Source: an uncultured Clostridia bacterium
GTDB lineage: Bacteria > Bacillota > Clostridia > Christensenellales > Borkfalkiaceae
Length of the DNA: 64,000 nucleotides
Direction: 5' to 3'
Assembly: GCA_947597925.1 (NCBI GenBank)
Contig: CANQFA010000002.1
Location: 154,869 to 218,868, forward strand
Shown here: one piece after another, positions 16,946-26,013 of the stretch
How the letters are laid out: every line of letters begins with the position of its first letter
Numbering within the stretch: the stretch's first letter is position 1
Made by a program: the position numbers and the translations under genes
Notes under the pieces: generated by a model
Seen by the model: only the letters and a program-made list of their open reading frames with translations
Databases searched by the model: none
Told to the model about the DNA's origin: nothing

Positions 16946-18340
16946 ATGCTATTTCAACGGCAGACATTTCTCGTGGCGGGGCTTTCCCGCTCGGGCATCG
17001 CGGGCGCGGAATACCTTCTCGGGAAGGGCGCCAAGGTCTATCTCTATGACGATGTGGAGAGCGAACAGGTACGCGCGGCGGCGGAGTCGCTGCGTGCACG
17101 CGGGGGGATCCCCGTCAAGAAGGAGGAGCTCGACGGGGCGGTCTCCTCGTCCGATGTCCTCGTCATCAGCCCGGGTATCCCCGTGGACCATCCGCTGCCC
17201 GTCTCCTTCAAGCGGGCGAAGAAGCGCATCCTCGGCGAGACCGAGCTCGCGGCGCTCGCCCTCCGCTGTCCCATCGCCGCGGTGACGGGCACCAACGGCA
17301 AGACGACGACCGTCACCCTCCTCGAGAGCATGCTGAAGGAGGACGGAAAGGGGGCCGTCGCCTGCGGAAATGTGGGCCGCCCCATGATCTCCTGTCTCGA
17401 AGAACTGGGGGAAGAGGGCATCGCCGTCGCCGAGATCTCCTCCTTTCAGCTCGAGACGCTCACCTCCCTCCGTCCCCATGTCGCCGTCGTGCTCAATGTG
17501 ACGGAGGACCACCTCAACCGCCATTATACCTTTGAAAATTACGTCTACTTAAAGTCCCGTCTCCTCCGCAACTGCATGGAGAGCGAGTACGCCGTCCTGA
17601 ACTACGACGACCCCACCGTGCGCACCTTTGCCGAGAAGACCAAGGCGCAGATCGTGTGGTTCTCCGCCCGTGAGGGGACGGACGCCTGCATTGAGGAGGG
17701 GGAATTTGTCTTCCGCGGCGAGAAGGTATGCCCCGTCACGGCGCTCAGGGCAGAGGGGGAGCACAACCGCATGAACGCCCTCGCCGCCATCGCCGCCGCT
17801 AAGCTCTTCGGTGCGGACAATGCCGCCATCCGCCGCGCCCTCGAGAAATTCCGCGGGGTGCGCCATCGCATCGAGACGATCGGCACGGTGCGCGGGGTGC
17901 GCTTTGTGGACGACTCCAAGTCCACCAATGTGGACGCCGCCGTCAAGGCCATTTCGAGCGTCAAGGGGGAGTCCGTCGTCCTGCTCGGCGGCAAGGACAA
18001 GGGCTATGCCTATGAGCCCCTCTTTGAGAGCATGAAGGGCTCTTCGGCCGTCCACGCCGTCCTCTGCGGCGAAAATGCCTTCCGCATCCTCGGAGCCGCC
18101 CTCAAGTGCGGCTATACTTCGGTCACCCTCGTCAGGGAGTTCGACCTCGCCGTGCGCGTCGCCTTCCTCCTTGCCAAGGAGGGGCAAAACGTGCTCCTTT
18201 CGCCCGCCTCGGCGAGTTTCGATGCCTTCCGCAGTTTCGAGGAGCGGGGAGATCGCTTCCGCGAACTCTTCTCCAAGCTCAAGGCGGAGTACGAGGGGAC
18301 GCCCGAGGGGGAGAGCGGAGCGGATGGAGAGGACGAATAG
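16946..18340 (+). CDS. murD: UDP-MurNAc-L-alanine--D-glutamate ligase
   Basis: 464 residues. It adds D-Glu, the product of MurI, to UDP-MurNAc-L-Ala in the cytoplasm. A Rossmann-like N-terminal domain (FLVAGLSRSGIAGAEYLL) is followed by the ATP loop VTGTNGKTTTVTLLESM, the AEISSFQLE motif and DDSKSTNVDA in the C-terminal domain. A CGGAGG Shine-Dalgarno precedes the ATG by about 7 bases. The 3' end overlaps ftsW by 17 bases. Confidence 0.95.
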   Translation: MLFQRQTFLVAGLSRSGIAGAEYLLGKGAKVYLYDDVESEQVRAAAESLRARGGIPVKKEELDGAVSSSDVLVISPGIPVDHPLPVSFKRAKKRILGETELAALALRCPIAAVTGTNGKTTTVTLLESMLKEDGKGAVACGNVGRPMISCLEELGEEGIAVAEISSFQLETLTSLRPHVAVVLNVTEDHLNRHYTFENYVYLKSRLLRNCMESEYAVLNYDDPTVRTFAEKTKAQIVWFSAREGTDACIEEGEFVFRGEKVCPVTALRAEGEHNRMNALAAIAAAKLFGADNAAIRRALEKFRGVRHRIETIGTVRGVRFVDDSKSTNVDAAVKAISSVKGESVVLLGGKDKGYAYEPLFESMKGSSAVHAVLCGENAFRILGAALKCGYTSVTLVREFDLAVRVAFLLAKEGQNVLLSPASASFDAFRSFEERGDRFRELFSKLKAEYEGTPEGESGADGEDE

Positions 18341-19463
18341 GGGAAGACTGAGGGAGCTCTTTCGTGCGGAGGGAAGGGGCGCGGGGGACCTCCTCTTTCT
18401 CGGCGCCGTCATCCTCCTCGCCGCCTATGGGGTGGTATGCGTCTTTTCGGCAAGCTATTACAATGCCGAGGTGCAGTACGGCGACGCTCTCTTCTTCTTC
18501 AAAAAGCAGCTCGCAGGCTTTGTGCTCGGGCTCGGCGCCATCGCCGCCGTCTCTTTTCTCGACTATCGGAAGATAGAAAAGTGCGGCCTGCCCGCCCTCA
18601 TCGCCTCCCTTCTCCTTCTCGCCCTCGTCTTTGTCCCCGGGGTGGGGAAGACCAACTACGGCGCCACGCGCTGGCTGGAGATAGGGCCCATCTCCGTGCA
18701 GCCCTCTGAGATCGCGAAATACGCCTTCGTGCTCTTCACGGCGCGCTATTTTTCCAAGGACCCCGGACGGATGCGCACCTTCGTCGGCGTCCTCCCCGTG
18801 CTCGCGGCAGGGGGGAGCGTGTGCCTCCTCATCATGCTCGAGCCCAATATGTCGGTCACGATGTGCGTGGGCGCAGTGATGATCGCCATGATCTTCCTCG
18901 CGGGGCTCTCGCCCAAGGCGCTTGCCGCCATCCTCGTGCCCGTCCTTCTCCTCGTGCCCGTGCTCATCGCCGCCGAGCCCTACCGCCTCCGCCGTCTCTC
19001 CGCCTTCATGGACCCGTGGGTGTCGCCCAAGGAGGAGGGCTACCAGCTCATCCAGTCCCTCTACGCCCTCGCGAACGGCAGGCTCTTCGGCGTGGGGCTC
19101 TTTCATTCGCGGCAGAAGTTCCGCTTCCTGCCCTTTGCCGAGAGCGACTTCATCCTCTCGGTCATCGCCGAGGAGACGGGCTTTTTCGGCATCGTCCTGC
19201 TCTTTGCGCTCATCGGATTCATCATCATCCGCGGATATCGCATCGCGAGCCGCTGCGAGACCTTCTACGGCTACCTCCTCGCCGCGGGCATCACGACCGT
19301 CTTTGCGGTGCAGTCGGCGCTCAATGCCCTCGTTGTCAGCGGATGCATCCCGCCCACGGGACTTCCTCTTCCGCTTGTCTCGGCGGGCAATACCTCCCTC
19401 GTCGTCACGATGGCGGGGATGGGGCTCGTCTACTCGGTGTCGAGGCACCGAAGGGGCGGGTGA
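18324..19463 (+). CDS. ftsW: Septal glycosyltransferase FtsW
   Basis: 379 residues of the SEDS family with about ten membrane segments. GVVCVFSASYYNAEVQYGD opens the fold; VFVPGVGKTNYGATRWLEIG and FLPFAESDFILSVIAEETGF are characteristic SEDS loops, and TGLPLPLVSAGNTSLV is the C-terminal signature. The start at 18324 is inside the end of murD and has a GGAG upstream. It polymerises lipid II at the septum with FtsI. The usual next gene, murG, is absent. Confidence 0.95.
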   Translation: MERTNRGRLRELFRAEGRGAGDLLFLGAVILLAAYGVVCVFSASYYNAEVQYGDALFFFKKQLAGFVLGLGAIAAVSFLDYRKIEKCGLPALIASLLLLALVFVPGVGKTNYGATRWLEIGPISVQPSEIAKYAFVLFTARYFSKDPGRMRTFVGVLPVLAAGGSVCLLIMLEPNMSVTMCVGAVMIAMIFLAGLSPKALAAILVPVLLLVPVLIAAEPYRLRRLSAFMDPWVSPKEEGYQLIQSLYALANGRLFGVGLFHSRQKFRFLPFAESDFILSVIAEETGFFGIVLLFALIGFIIIRGYRIASRCETFYGYLLAAGITTVFAVQSALNALVVSGCIPPTGLPLPLVSAGNTSLVVTMAGMGLVYSVSRHRRGG

Positions 19464-19484
19464 ACTCATAGGATATACCGTACA

Positions 19485-19510
19485 GCAAGGCCCGTACCCG
19501 CGGGCTTTGC
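19485..19510 (+). other. Hairpin in the ftsW-murA gap
   Basis: A 10-bp stem (GCAAGGCCCG with CGGGCTTTGC, one G-U) and 6-nt loop, followed by CCCATTTT. The poor U run suggests an attenuator or processing site rather than a full terminator. Confidence 0.5.
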
Positions 19511-19541
19511 CCCATTTTGAGAGATACCGAAGGAGAATGTT

Positions 19542-20795
19542 ATGGATAAGTATGTGATCGAGGGAGGGCGGAGGCTGACGGGGACCGTCACGGTACAGTC
19601 GGCGAAAAATTCCGTCCTGCCTCTTCTTGCCGCCTCCATCCTGACGGGGGATGAGGTCGTCCTTCGCGCGGTGCCTGCCATCACCGACGTCGTGAGTATG
19701 ACGGAGATCCTGCGCGGGCTTGGCGCAGATGTGCGCTTCGATGGGGACGACCTCAGGATCGACAGCTCGGGCGCGGAGGGATATGCCGTGCCCGCCTCCC
19801 TTTCGCGGGAGCTCCGCTCGTCCGTCTTCATGCTCGGCGCCCTGTTGTCCCGTTTCCGCCGCGCCTCATGCGCCTACCCCGGGGGATGTGACATCGGCCT
19901 CCGTCCCATCGACCTCCATCTCGCCGCCCTGCGAAGGCTCGGCGTGGAGATCGAGGAGCGGGAGGGGCGCATCCTCTGCAGTGCGGAGAAACTGCGGGGC
20001 GCCGAAGTCGTCCTCGACTTCCCGAGCGTGGGCGCCACCGAAAATATCCTCCTCGCCGCCGTGTGCGCAGAGGGGACGACGACGGTATGCGGCGCCGCCA
20101 AGGAGCCCGAGATCTGCGACCTCGCCCGCTTTCTGAATGAGATGGGCGCGAAGGTCCGCGGCGCGGGGAGCGACGTCATCGCCATCGAGGGCGTACCCCG
20201 CCTGCACGGGGCGAAATTTACCCCCATGAAGGACCGCATCGAGGCGGGGACCTTCCTCCTCGCGGCCGCCATCTGCGGCGGGGAGATCGAGACGGAGGGG
20301 GTCCGCGGCGAAACACTCGGATTACTTTTACATAAATTACGTGAAAACGGTTGCAAGATCCATGCGAAAAATGATAAAATAAGATTGCAGAGCAGCGGCA
20401 AGCTCCGCTGTAACCGCCGCGTGGAGACGATGCCCTACCCCGGCTTTCCCACCGACCTGCAGGCGCAGGAGACTGCGCTCAACGCGGGCGGGGAGGGCGT
20501 GACGCTCATCGTGGAGAACCTCTTCGAGACCCGCTTCAAGTATGTCCCCGAGCTCATGAAGATGGGCGCAGACATCGAGGTGCGCGGAAGGAGCGCGCTC
20601 GTCAGGGGAAGGAGACTGCACGGGGCATCGGTGACATGCGGAGACCTCAGGGGCGGCGCCGCCCTCGTCCTCGCGGCCCTCGGTGCCGAAGGGGTGAGCG
20701 AGGTGTGCGACCTCTCGCACATCGACAGGGGCTATGCCGACTTCGAGGGCAAGCTCGTCCGCCTCGGCGCATCGCTGCGGCGCGTCCGCATTTAG
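19542..20795 (+). CDS. murA: UDP-N-acetylglucosamine 1-carboxyvinyltransferase
   Basis: 417 residues. First committed step of peptidoglycan synthesis (enolpyruvyl transfer from PEP). GGCDIGLRPIDLH contains the catalytic and fosfomycin-target cysteine (Cys116); SAKNSVLPLLAA is the N-terminal substrate motif and PGFPTDLQAQ the C-terminal one. AAGGAGA precedes the ATG. An AT-rich island (20319-20395) in the middle holds a weak promoter-like pair, TTGCAA at 20351 and TAAAAT at 20375. In many Clostridia murA sits near dcw; here it is inside it. Confidence 0.95.
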   Translation: MDKYVIEGGRRLTGTVTVQSAKNSVLPLLAASILTGDEVVLRAVPAITDVVSMTEILRGLGADVRFDGDDLRIDSSGAEGYAVPASLSRELRSSVFMLGALLSRFRRASCAYPGGCDIGLRPIDLHLAALRRLGVEIEEREGRILCSAEKLRGAEVVLDFPSVGATENILLAAVCAEGTTTVCGAAKEPEICDLARFLNEMGAKVRGAGSDVIAIEGVPRLHGAKFTPMKDRIEAGTFLLAAAICGGEIETEGVRGETLGLLLHKLRENGCKIHAKNDKIRLQSSGKLRCNRRVETMPYPGFPTDLQAQETALNAGGEGVTLIVENLFETRFKYVPELMKMGADIEVRGRSALVRGRRLHGASVTCGDLRGGAALVLAALGAEGVSEVCDLSHIDRGYADFEGKLVRLGASLRRVRI

Positions 20796-20832
20796 AGTTC
20801 AGATCCCCCTCGCGGGGGGAGAGGAGATACCC

Positions 20833-21606
20833 ATGAAGAAGAGAGTCATCCTTGCGACCGTCGTCGCCGCCGTCCTCCTCGTCGCGGCAATTGCGGCGGG
20901 CATCAATGCCGTCTTTACCATCACCCTCGTAAAGGCCGATTTTCTGACCTGTTCCGAGGAGGGAGAGCGGGAGGCCGAAGCGCTCAAGAAGGAGCTCGAC
21001 TCCTTCACGGGAAAGTCCACGACCTTCTTCGACCTCGCCGAAGTGGAGAGGGCGGTCTCGGCCTATCCCTATTTCCGTCTCGATGAAGTGAAGAAGAACT
21101 ATCCCTCCGTCATCGAAGTCAGGATCTCCGAGCGGCGGGAGGTCTTTGCCGTGCGCACGGAGGAGGGGTACACGACCTACTCCGAGAACGGGGTGATTCT
21201 GAAGACGGCGAGCCCCGAAAACAGTAACCGCGCGGGCGGGGAAAATATCCTCCTCGAGGGATTTGCCTTTTTGGGAGACGCCATGCAGGGCGACTATGCC
21301 GAGGAGCTCCTCTCGGCCGTCTCGGCCTTTTCCGAGACCCTTGTCGAGGTGCGCGCCAATGTCCTCTCCGTCACCCTGTACAGACCCGTCACCGACAGCA
21401 GGAGCGACTTCTTCCGCATCCGCATGCGGGAGGGGGTCGTCATCGACATCCTCGCCCCCTCGAGTCTTCCCAAAGAGAAGGCCGAGGCGGCGCTTTCCCG
21501 CTACCTCGCCCTCTCCGACGAAGAGCGCACCTTTGGATTTATCGTCGCCGCAGACGGGGAAGATAAGATCAATGTGGACTACTCCCGCAACAGTCTTTTG
21601 GGCTGA
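20833..21606 (+). CDS. ftsQ: Cell division protein FtsQ/DivIB
   Basis: 257 residues from an ATG with GAGGAG upstream; the longer open frame overlaps murA without homology. A single membrane helix (about 5-30), then a POTRA-like domain in which FFDLAEVERAVSAYPYF and VKKNYPSVIEVRISER match the FtsQ/DivIB pattern of a strand-helix followed by a Pro-containing strand. It would connect FtsL/DivIC to the septal synthase. It is the last gene before a terminator, so it closes the mraZ transcription unit. Confidence 0.9.
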   Translation: MKKRVILATVVAAVLLVAAIAAGINAVFTITLVKADFLTCSEEGEREAEALKKELDSFTGKSTTFFDLAEVERAVSAYPYFRLDEVKKNYPSVIEVRISERREVFAVRTEEGYTTYSENGVILKTASPENSNRAGGENILLEGFAFLGDAMQGDYAEELLSAVSAFSETLVEVRANVLSVTLYRPVTDSRSDFFRIRMREGVVIDILAPSSLPKEKAEAALSRYLALSDEERTFGFIVAADGEDKINVDYSRNSLLG

Positions 21607-21623
21607 TTTTCCGAAAAATGCCG

Positions 21624-21651
21624 AAAAAAGGTCCTCAGGGGACCTTTTTTT
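21624..21651 (+). terminator. Terminator closing the mraZ-divIB unit
   Basis: AAGGTCC (21628-21634) pairs with GGACCTT (21640-21646), followed by seven T. It separates the mur/fts genes from the ftsA-ftsZ promoter. Confidence 0.92.
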
Positions 21652-21683
21652 GATACTATTCGCAAGATATTTGCGCGAAGTTC

Positions 21684-21712
21684 TTGACATGGATACCCCG
21701 ATTTGTTATAAT
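21684..21712 (+). promoter_or_regulatory. Consensus promoter of ftsA-ftsZ
   Basis: A perfect TTGACA, 17 bp, TATAAT; transcription should begin near 21719, about 49 nt before ftsA. A TTG codon inside the -35 box would extend the ftsA frame but cannot be the start. Confidence 0.92.
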
Positions 21713-21767
21713 AATATGGAATCATGCGCGCCCGCATGCGGACGTGCACTACGGGAGAAACACGTCA

Positions 21768-22922
21768 ATGGGTCGAGGTAGCGTCGCTGTACTCGATGTC
21801 CGCTCCGCCGAGGTCACCGTGGCCGTCGGAGAGCGGGGGGTCAACAGGACCATCGTATTCAACGCGAGTCACACGGAATCTTACGGCGGGTATTTCCACC
21901 GCTTTTTCGACGAGGACAAGCTCGCCGAGGCGATCTATGCCTGCATCTCTTCCGTGGAGCGCATCACGAGCAGGCGGATCCGCAAGCTCTATGTGGGTGT
22001 GCCCGGAGAATTCGTGACCGCCGTGCCCCGCGACCGGAACGCGGGATTTCCGAAGCGGAGAAAGATCCGCGCGGGAGATCTCGACGCCCTCTTTGAGGGG
22101 GGCGCCCGTGTCCTCGAGGGGTCCCGCCTCATCCGCGGGACGAGCATGATCTATGTGACGGCGGACAACCGCCGTGTCGTGGATCCCATCGGGCTCACCT
22201 CCACGTCGCTCTACGGTCTCCTCTCCTACTACTACTGCAGGGAAGATTTCGCCGCGGCGATGGAGAAGATCTTCGCGAAGATGAAGATCGAGCTCCTGTA
22301 TCTTCCCGCCGATCTCGCCATGGCGACCTATCTCATCCCCGCCGAGACGCGGGACGAGTGCGCCATCCTTCTCGACTGCGGAGAGGCCTCCTCTTCGGTC
22401 TCCGTCGTTCTCGGCGGCGGCACGCTCGCGCAGATCGCCCATCCCGTGGGGAGGGCACAGCTCGCGGCGCGCGTCATGCAGACATTCGGGATCGGCGACT
22501 ATTCCGACGCTCTCCGCCTTCTCACCCGCGCAAATCTCTTCGCCAAGGGGGCGGGGACGCGGGAATTTCCCCTGTCGGACGGGCCGCGCGAGATCGACTT
22601 CCGCCTGCTTGCGGAGGTCGTGAAGGACGGGCTTGACGAGATCTGCGAGCCCTTCGCCGCCTTTTTGGAGGACTGCACGGGCCGCGACCTCGAGTTCCGT
22701 CCCGTCTATGTCACGGGGGAGGGACTCTTCGGCATCCGCGGTGCGCTCGAGCATATGTCCAAGCGATTCTCCCGCGTCACCGAGATGATCGCGCCCGACC
22801 TTCCTTACTACAATACACCCGCCATGAGTTCGCGCATTGCCCTCGTCGACATGGCATATGAAGACCACAACGAACGCAAATTTTCCAAGCGCTTTTTCAA
22901 TACATCCGGAGGTAGCATATGA
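21768..22922 (+). CDS. ftsA: FtsA-like actin-fold division protein (divergent)
   Basis: 384 residues. An actin/HSP70-like fold is suggested by AILLDCGEASSSVSVV (phosphate-2 loop) and PVYVTGEGLFGIRGALEHM near the C terminus, with an SHS2-like insert around KLYVGVPGEFV. The phosphate-1 loop, normally DxGTsK, reads VLDVRSAEVTV and lacks the Gly-Thr. A short basic C-terminal tail (NERKFSKRFFNTSG) could serve as the membrane-targeting end. The stop overlaps the ftsZ start by ATGA. Position and fold support FtsA, the tether of FtsZ, but nucleotide binding may be altered. Confidence 0.8.
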   Translation: MGRGSVAVLDVRSAEVTVAVGERGVNRTIVFNASHTESYGGYFHRFFDEDKLAEAIYACISSVERITSRRIRKLYVGVPGEFVTAVPRDRNAGFPKRRKIRAGDLDALFEGGARVLEGSRLIRGTSMIYVTADNRRVVDPIGLTSTSLYGLLSYYYCREDFAAAMEKIFAKMKIELLYLPADLAMATYLIPAETRDECAILLDCGEASSSVSVVLGGGTLAQIAHPVGRAQLAARVMQTFGIGDYSDALRLLTRANLFAKGAGTREFPLSDGPREIDFRLLAEVVKDGLDEICEPFAAFLEDCTGRDLEFRPVYVTGEGLFGIRGALEHMSKRFSRVTEMIAPDLPYYNTPAMSSRIALVDMAYEDHNERKFSKRFFNTSGGSI

Positions 22923-24397
22923 GTTACAACGACGAAAGTTCTTATTATGACGGCAGAGACGAGTATTCCCGCCGTCCTCAACAGCAAAACGAACAGGTGG
23001 ATATCGTGTCAAACGGCATCCCCAAGATCCGCGTCATCGGCGTGGGCGGCGCGGGAAATAACGCCGTCAACCGCATGATCGAGGCAAAGATCGAGAGCGC
23101 GGAGTATATCGCGGTCAATACCGACGCACAGGTCCTCCTGTGCAACCGTGCGCCCACCAAGATCCAGATCGGGGTCAAGCGCACGCGCGGTCTCGGTGCG
23201 GGCGCAGATCCCGAAGTGGGCAGAGAGGCGGCAGAGGAGAGCAAAGAGCAGCTCGCGCGCGCCATCGACGGCACCGACCTCCTCTTCATCACCGCGGGCA
23301 TGGGCGGCGGCACCGGGACGGGTGCGGCGCCCGTCATCGCAAAACTTGCCCATGACAAGCATATCCTGACCGTTGCGGTCGTCACCAAGCCCTTCGCCTT
23401 CGAGGGAAGGAGAAAGATGGACAATGCCGCAAAGGGCATCGCCGACCTCCGCAAATTTGTCGATACCCTCGTCATCATCCCCAATGAAAAGATCCACGAG
23501 GTCGTGGACAAGAGCGCGACGATGAACGAGGCCTTTTCCATCGCCGACGACGTGCTGCGGCAGGGCATCCGCGGCATCGCCGACCTCATCGTCACGCCCG
23601 GGCTCATCAATTGCGACTTCGCAGATGTGCGCACCGTGCTCGAGGGCAGGGGACTCGCACACATGGGCGTGGGCGTCGCAAAGGGGGACAACCGCATCCT
23701 TGAGGCGGTCAAGCTCGCCGTCAACAGTCCTCTGCTCGAGACGACGATCGAGGGCGCCACGGGCATCATCGTCAATGTGGTGGGCGGTGAAGATATGACA
23801 CTCGACGAAGTGGGGACGGCCATGCGCCTCATCCACGGCGTCGTGGACTACAATGCCATCATCATCCCCGGGGCCTGCGTCGACCCCAATATCCGCGACG
23901 AGGTGGAGGTGACCGTCATCGCGACGGGTTTCCCCGAGGCAGATGAGCTCCTCTATGAGAACAGCCGCCGCACTTCGGACGGAAGACCCGCCAATGACGA
24001 CCCCTTCGGCGCACAGGGACGTGCCCGCGCGCCCCGGCAGTCTGCCTATCCTCAGCAGCCGCAGCGGCCTGCCTATACGCCGCAGTCGGGGTATCCGATC
24101 GATCCGCAGATAGGCTACCCGATCGATCCTGTCTATCCGCAGCAGCAGACGGGGTATCCGCAGCAACCTCAGCAGCCGCAGCAGCCCGCATATCCCGGAC
24201 AGCAGCAGGGGTACCCGCAGCAGCAACAGGGGTATCCTCAGCCGCAGGAAGGCTTTGCGCCGCAGGGATATCCTCAGCAGCCCGCACCCGCATATCCTCA
24301 GGCCGAAGAGCCCATCCCTCCCGAAGAGGACCCCGACGACAAGGCGGACGGCAAGGCGCTCCCGCCCTTCGTGCGCAGACTTCTCGGCAAGAAATAA
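22919..24397 (+). CDS. ftsZ: Cell division GTPase FtsZ with repeat-rich C-terminal linker
   Basis: 492 residues, about 110 more than usual. After a 35-residue hydrophilic N-terminal extension come VGGAGNNAVNRMI, the tubulin signature GGGTGTGAAPV and VTPGLINCDFADVRTVL. Residues about 349-478 are a disordered linker dominated by repeats of the type GYPQQ/AYPQQ (coded at about 24044-24298). The extreme C terminus, ALPPFVRRLLGKK, matches the conserved peptide that binds FtsA and SepF. It polymerises into the Z ring. The coding DNA of the repeats is CAG/CCG rich and could be length-variable. Confidence 0.97.
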   Translation: MSYNDESSYYDGRDEYSRRPQQQNEQVDIVSNGIPKIRVIGVGGAGNNAVNRMIEAKIESAEYIAVNTDAQVLLCNRAPTKIQIGVKRTRGLGAGADPEVGREAAEESKEQLARAIDGTDLLFITAGMGGGTGTGAAPVIAKLAHDKHILTVAVVTKPFAFEGRRKMDNAAKGIADLRKFVDTLVIIPNEKIHEVVDKSATMNEAFSIADDVLRQGIRGIADLIVTPGLINCDFADVRTVLEGRGLAHMGVGVAKGDNRILEAVKLAVNSPLLETTIEGATGIIVNVVGGEDMTLDEVGTAMRLIHGVVDYNAIIIPGACVDPNIRDEVEVTVIATGFPEADELLYENSRRTSDGRPANDDPFGAQGRARAPRQSAYPQQPQRPAYTPQSGYPIDPQIGYPIDPVYPQQQTGYPQQPQQPQQPAYPGQQQGYPQQQQGYPQPQEGFAPQGYPQQPAPAYPQAEEPIPPEEDPDDKADGKALPPFVRRLLGKK

Positions 24398-24457
24398 GGC
24401 CCTCGCCCTCGGTGCGAACACGCCGCGGGCCTGAGGCGCGCAAAGGATGGAGTGGCT

Positions 24458-25285
24458 ATGAAGAAGACGGCACTCACGCAGGGACAGCTTCAGTCCGTGC
24501 TGCTGGATATGCTCGTTTCGCTCGACAAGGTCTGCAGGGAAAACGGGATCCGGTATACACTCGCGTACGGGACACTTCTCGGCGCAGTCAGGCACAAGGG
24601 GTTTATTCCGTGGGACGACGATATCGACGTCTCCATGCCCCGTCCCGACTACGAGAAGCTCTATGCGCTCTATAAGGAGGGGAAGATCTCCTTCGGGAAG
24701 CACTATCTCCTCGCGGATGACCGCGGGGAGCATGCGGAATATCCCTTTCTCAAGCTGATGGACGACCGCTACTCCGTCCGCAGCAGGACGCATATCGAGG
24801 TTCCCTTTGTCTATCTCGACATCTTTCCCGTAGACGGCGTGCCCGCGCTCTCTCCCATGAAGGAGAAGATGCGCTTTGCTAAGATGGTCTACTTCGACTT
24901 TGTGCACGACATGACGAGGTGGTATGTCTATGACACGTGGTGGTGTCACACCCTCCGCGTCGTGTGCTTCTGGTTCTGGCTCCTGCACATGCCCTACGGG
25001 CGTCGGCGCTCCGTCGAGAAGCTCAACCGCCTCGCGAAGAAATATCCCTTTGGCGAATACGAGCTCTCCGACTGTACGGCATGGGGGGCGACTTCCGACC
25101 CCATCCCCGCCTCCTGCTACGACGAGTTCGTCGAGCTCGAGTTTGAGGGACACCGCTTCCTCGCCATCAAAGATTGGGACCTTCAGCTCAAGGTCCGCTA
25201 CGGTGACTACATGACTCCGCCGCCCGAAAGAAAGCGCAGGACGGAGCACACCATGAAGGTCTATCGCAACGAAACACCCGACTAA
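24458..25285 (+). CDS. LicD-family phosphotransferase
   Basis: 275 residues. RYTLAYGTLLGAVRHKGFIPWDDDIDV is the LicD nucleotidyltransferase-like motif (read in two parts) with the metal-binding DDDID. LicD proteins transfer phosphocholine or related groups from CDP-activated donors onto surface glycans. The start is the ATG at 24458; a GTG two codons earlier is also possible. Together with the cytidylyltransferase and the epimerase that follow, it suggests a short pathway decorating a wall polymer with a CDP-linked group. The acceptor is unknown. Confidence 0.88.
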   Translation: MKKTALTQGQLQSVLLDMLVSLDKVCRENGIRYTLAYGTLLGAVRHKGFIPWDDDIDVSMPRPDYEKLYALYKEGKISFGKHYLLADDRGEHAEYPFLKLMDDRYSVRSRTHIEVPFVYLDIFPVDGVPALSPMKEKMRFAKMVYFDFVHDMTRWYVYDTWWCHTLRVVCFWFWLLHMPYGRRRSVEKLNRLAKKYPFGEYELSDCTAWGATSDPIPASCYDEFVELEFEGHRFLAIKDWDLQLKVRYGDYMTPPPERKRRTEHTMKVYRNETPD

Positions 25286-25296
25286 AGAGGCTGCCG

Positions 25297-26013
25297 ATGA
25301 ACATCGCATTGATTTTGGCGGGCGGTTCGGGACACCGCATGGGGCAGGAGATCCCCAAGCAGTTTCTGACCGTCCTCGACAAGCCCGTCCTCATCTACAC
25401 GCTGGAAAATTTCCAGAATAATCCCTATATCGATGCCATCTGCGTCGTCTGCATCGACGGTTGGCACGATGTCCTGCGCGCATTTGCCAAGCAGTTCGGC
25501 ATCACCAAATTGCAGATGGTGGTGAGCGGCGGCGCGACGGCACAGGAGTCCATCCGAAACGGCGTCGAGGCCCTCGTGGGGGAGTACGGCGAAGATACGA
25601 CGGTCGTCATCCACGACGGCATCCGTCCTCTCGTCGACGAAGATGTCCTCGACGACGTCATAGAGACCTGCCACCGCTGCGGCAATGCGGTCACGTCGCT
25701 TCCCTACAACGAGCAGATCTTTCTCGTGCGCGACGAGGAGACGACGGAAAAGTATATCCCGCGCAACCTCCTGCGCCGCGTCTCCACGCCGCAGGCCTAC
25801 AAGCTCGGCAAGCTCCACGAGATCTACAGGCGCGCCTTCGCAGAGGGGATCGGCATCTCGCCCTCCTCCTATGTCAACACCATGATGTGCGACTTCGGCG
25901 AGGTGCTCCACTTCGCCAAGGGGTCGGATAAGAACATCAAGCTCACGACGAAGGACGACTTTCTCATCTTCAAGGCGTACATCTACGCCAAGCAGGACCC
26001 CGTCATCAAATGA
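25297..26013 (+). CDS. IspD/TarI-family cytidylyltransferase
   Basis: 238 residues. ALILAGGSGHRMGQEIPKQF is the CTP-binding loop, HDGIRPLV the second active-site motif and NIKLTTKDDFLIF the C-terminal one. The family includes IspD (MEP isoprenoid pathway) and TarI (CDP-ribitol). The setting between licD and an epimerase favours TarI-like supply of a CDP-polyol for surface polymers. An IspD role cannot be excluded, because ispH in this window shows the MEP pathway operates and no other ispD is visible. Overlaps the next gene by four bases. Confidence 0.88.
   Translation: MNIALILAGGSGHRMGQEIPKQFLTVLDKPVLIYTLENFQNNPYIDAICVVCIDGWHDVLRAFAKQFGITKLQMVVSGGATAQESIRNGVEALVGEYGEDTTVVIHDGIRPLVDEDVLDDVIETCHRCGNAVTSLPYNEQIFLVRDEETTEKYIPRNLLRRVSTPQAYKLGKLHEIYRRAFAEGIGISPSSYVNTMMCDFGEVLHFAKGSDKNIKLTTKDDFLIFKAYIYAKQDPVIK

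Noticed and set aside
23009..25309. 766-codon minus-strand open frame opposite ftsZ and licD
   Set aside because: Antisense shadow of FtsZ and LicD, with low-complexity RLLRIPRLL stretches mirroring the FtsZ repeat linker.
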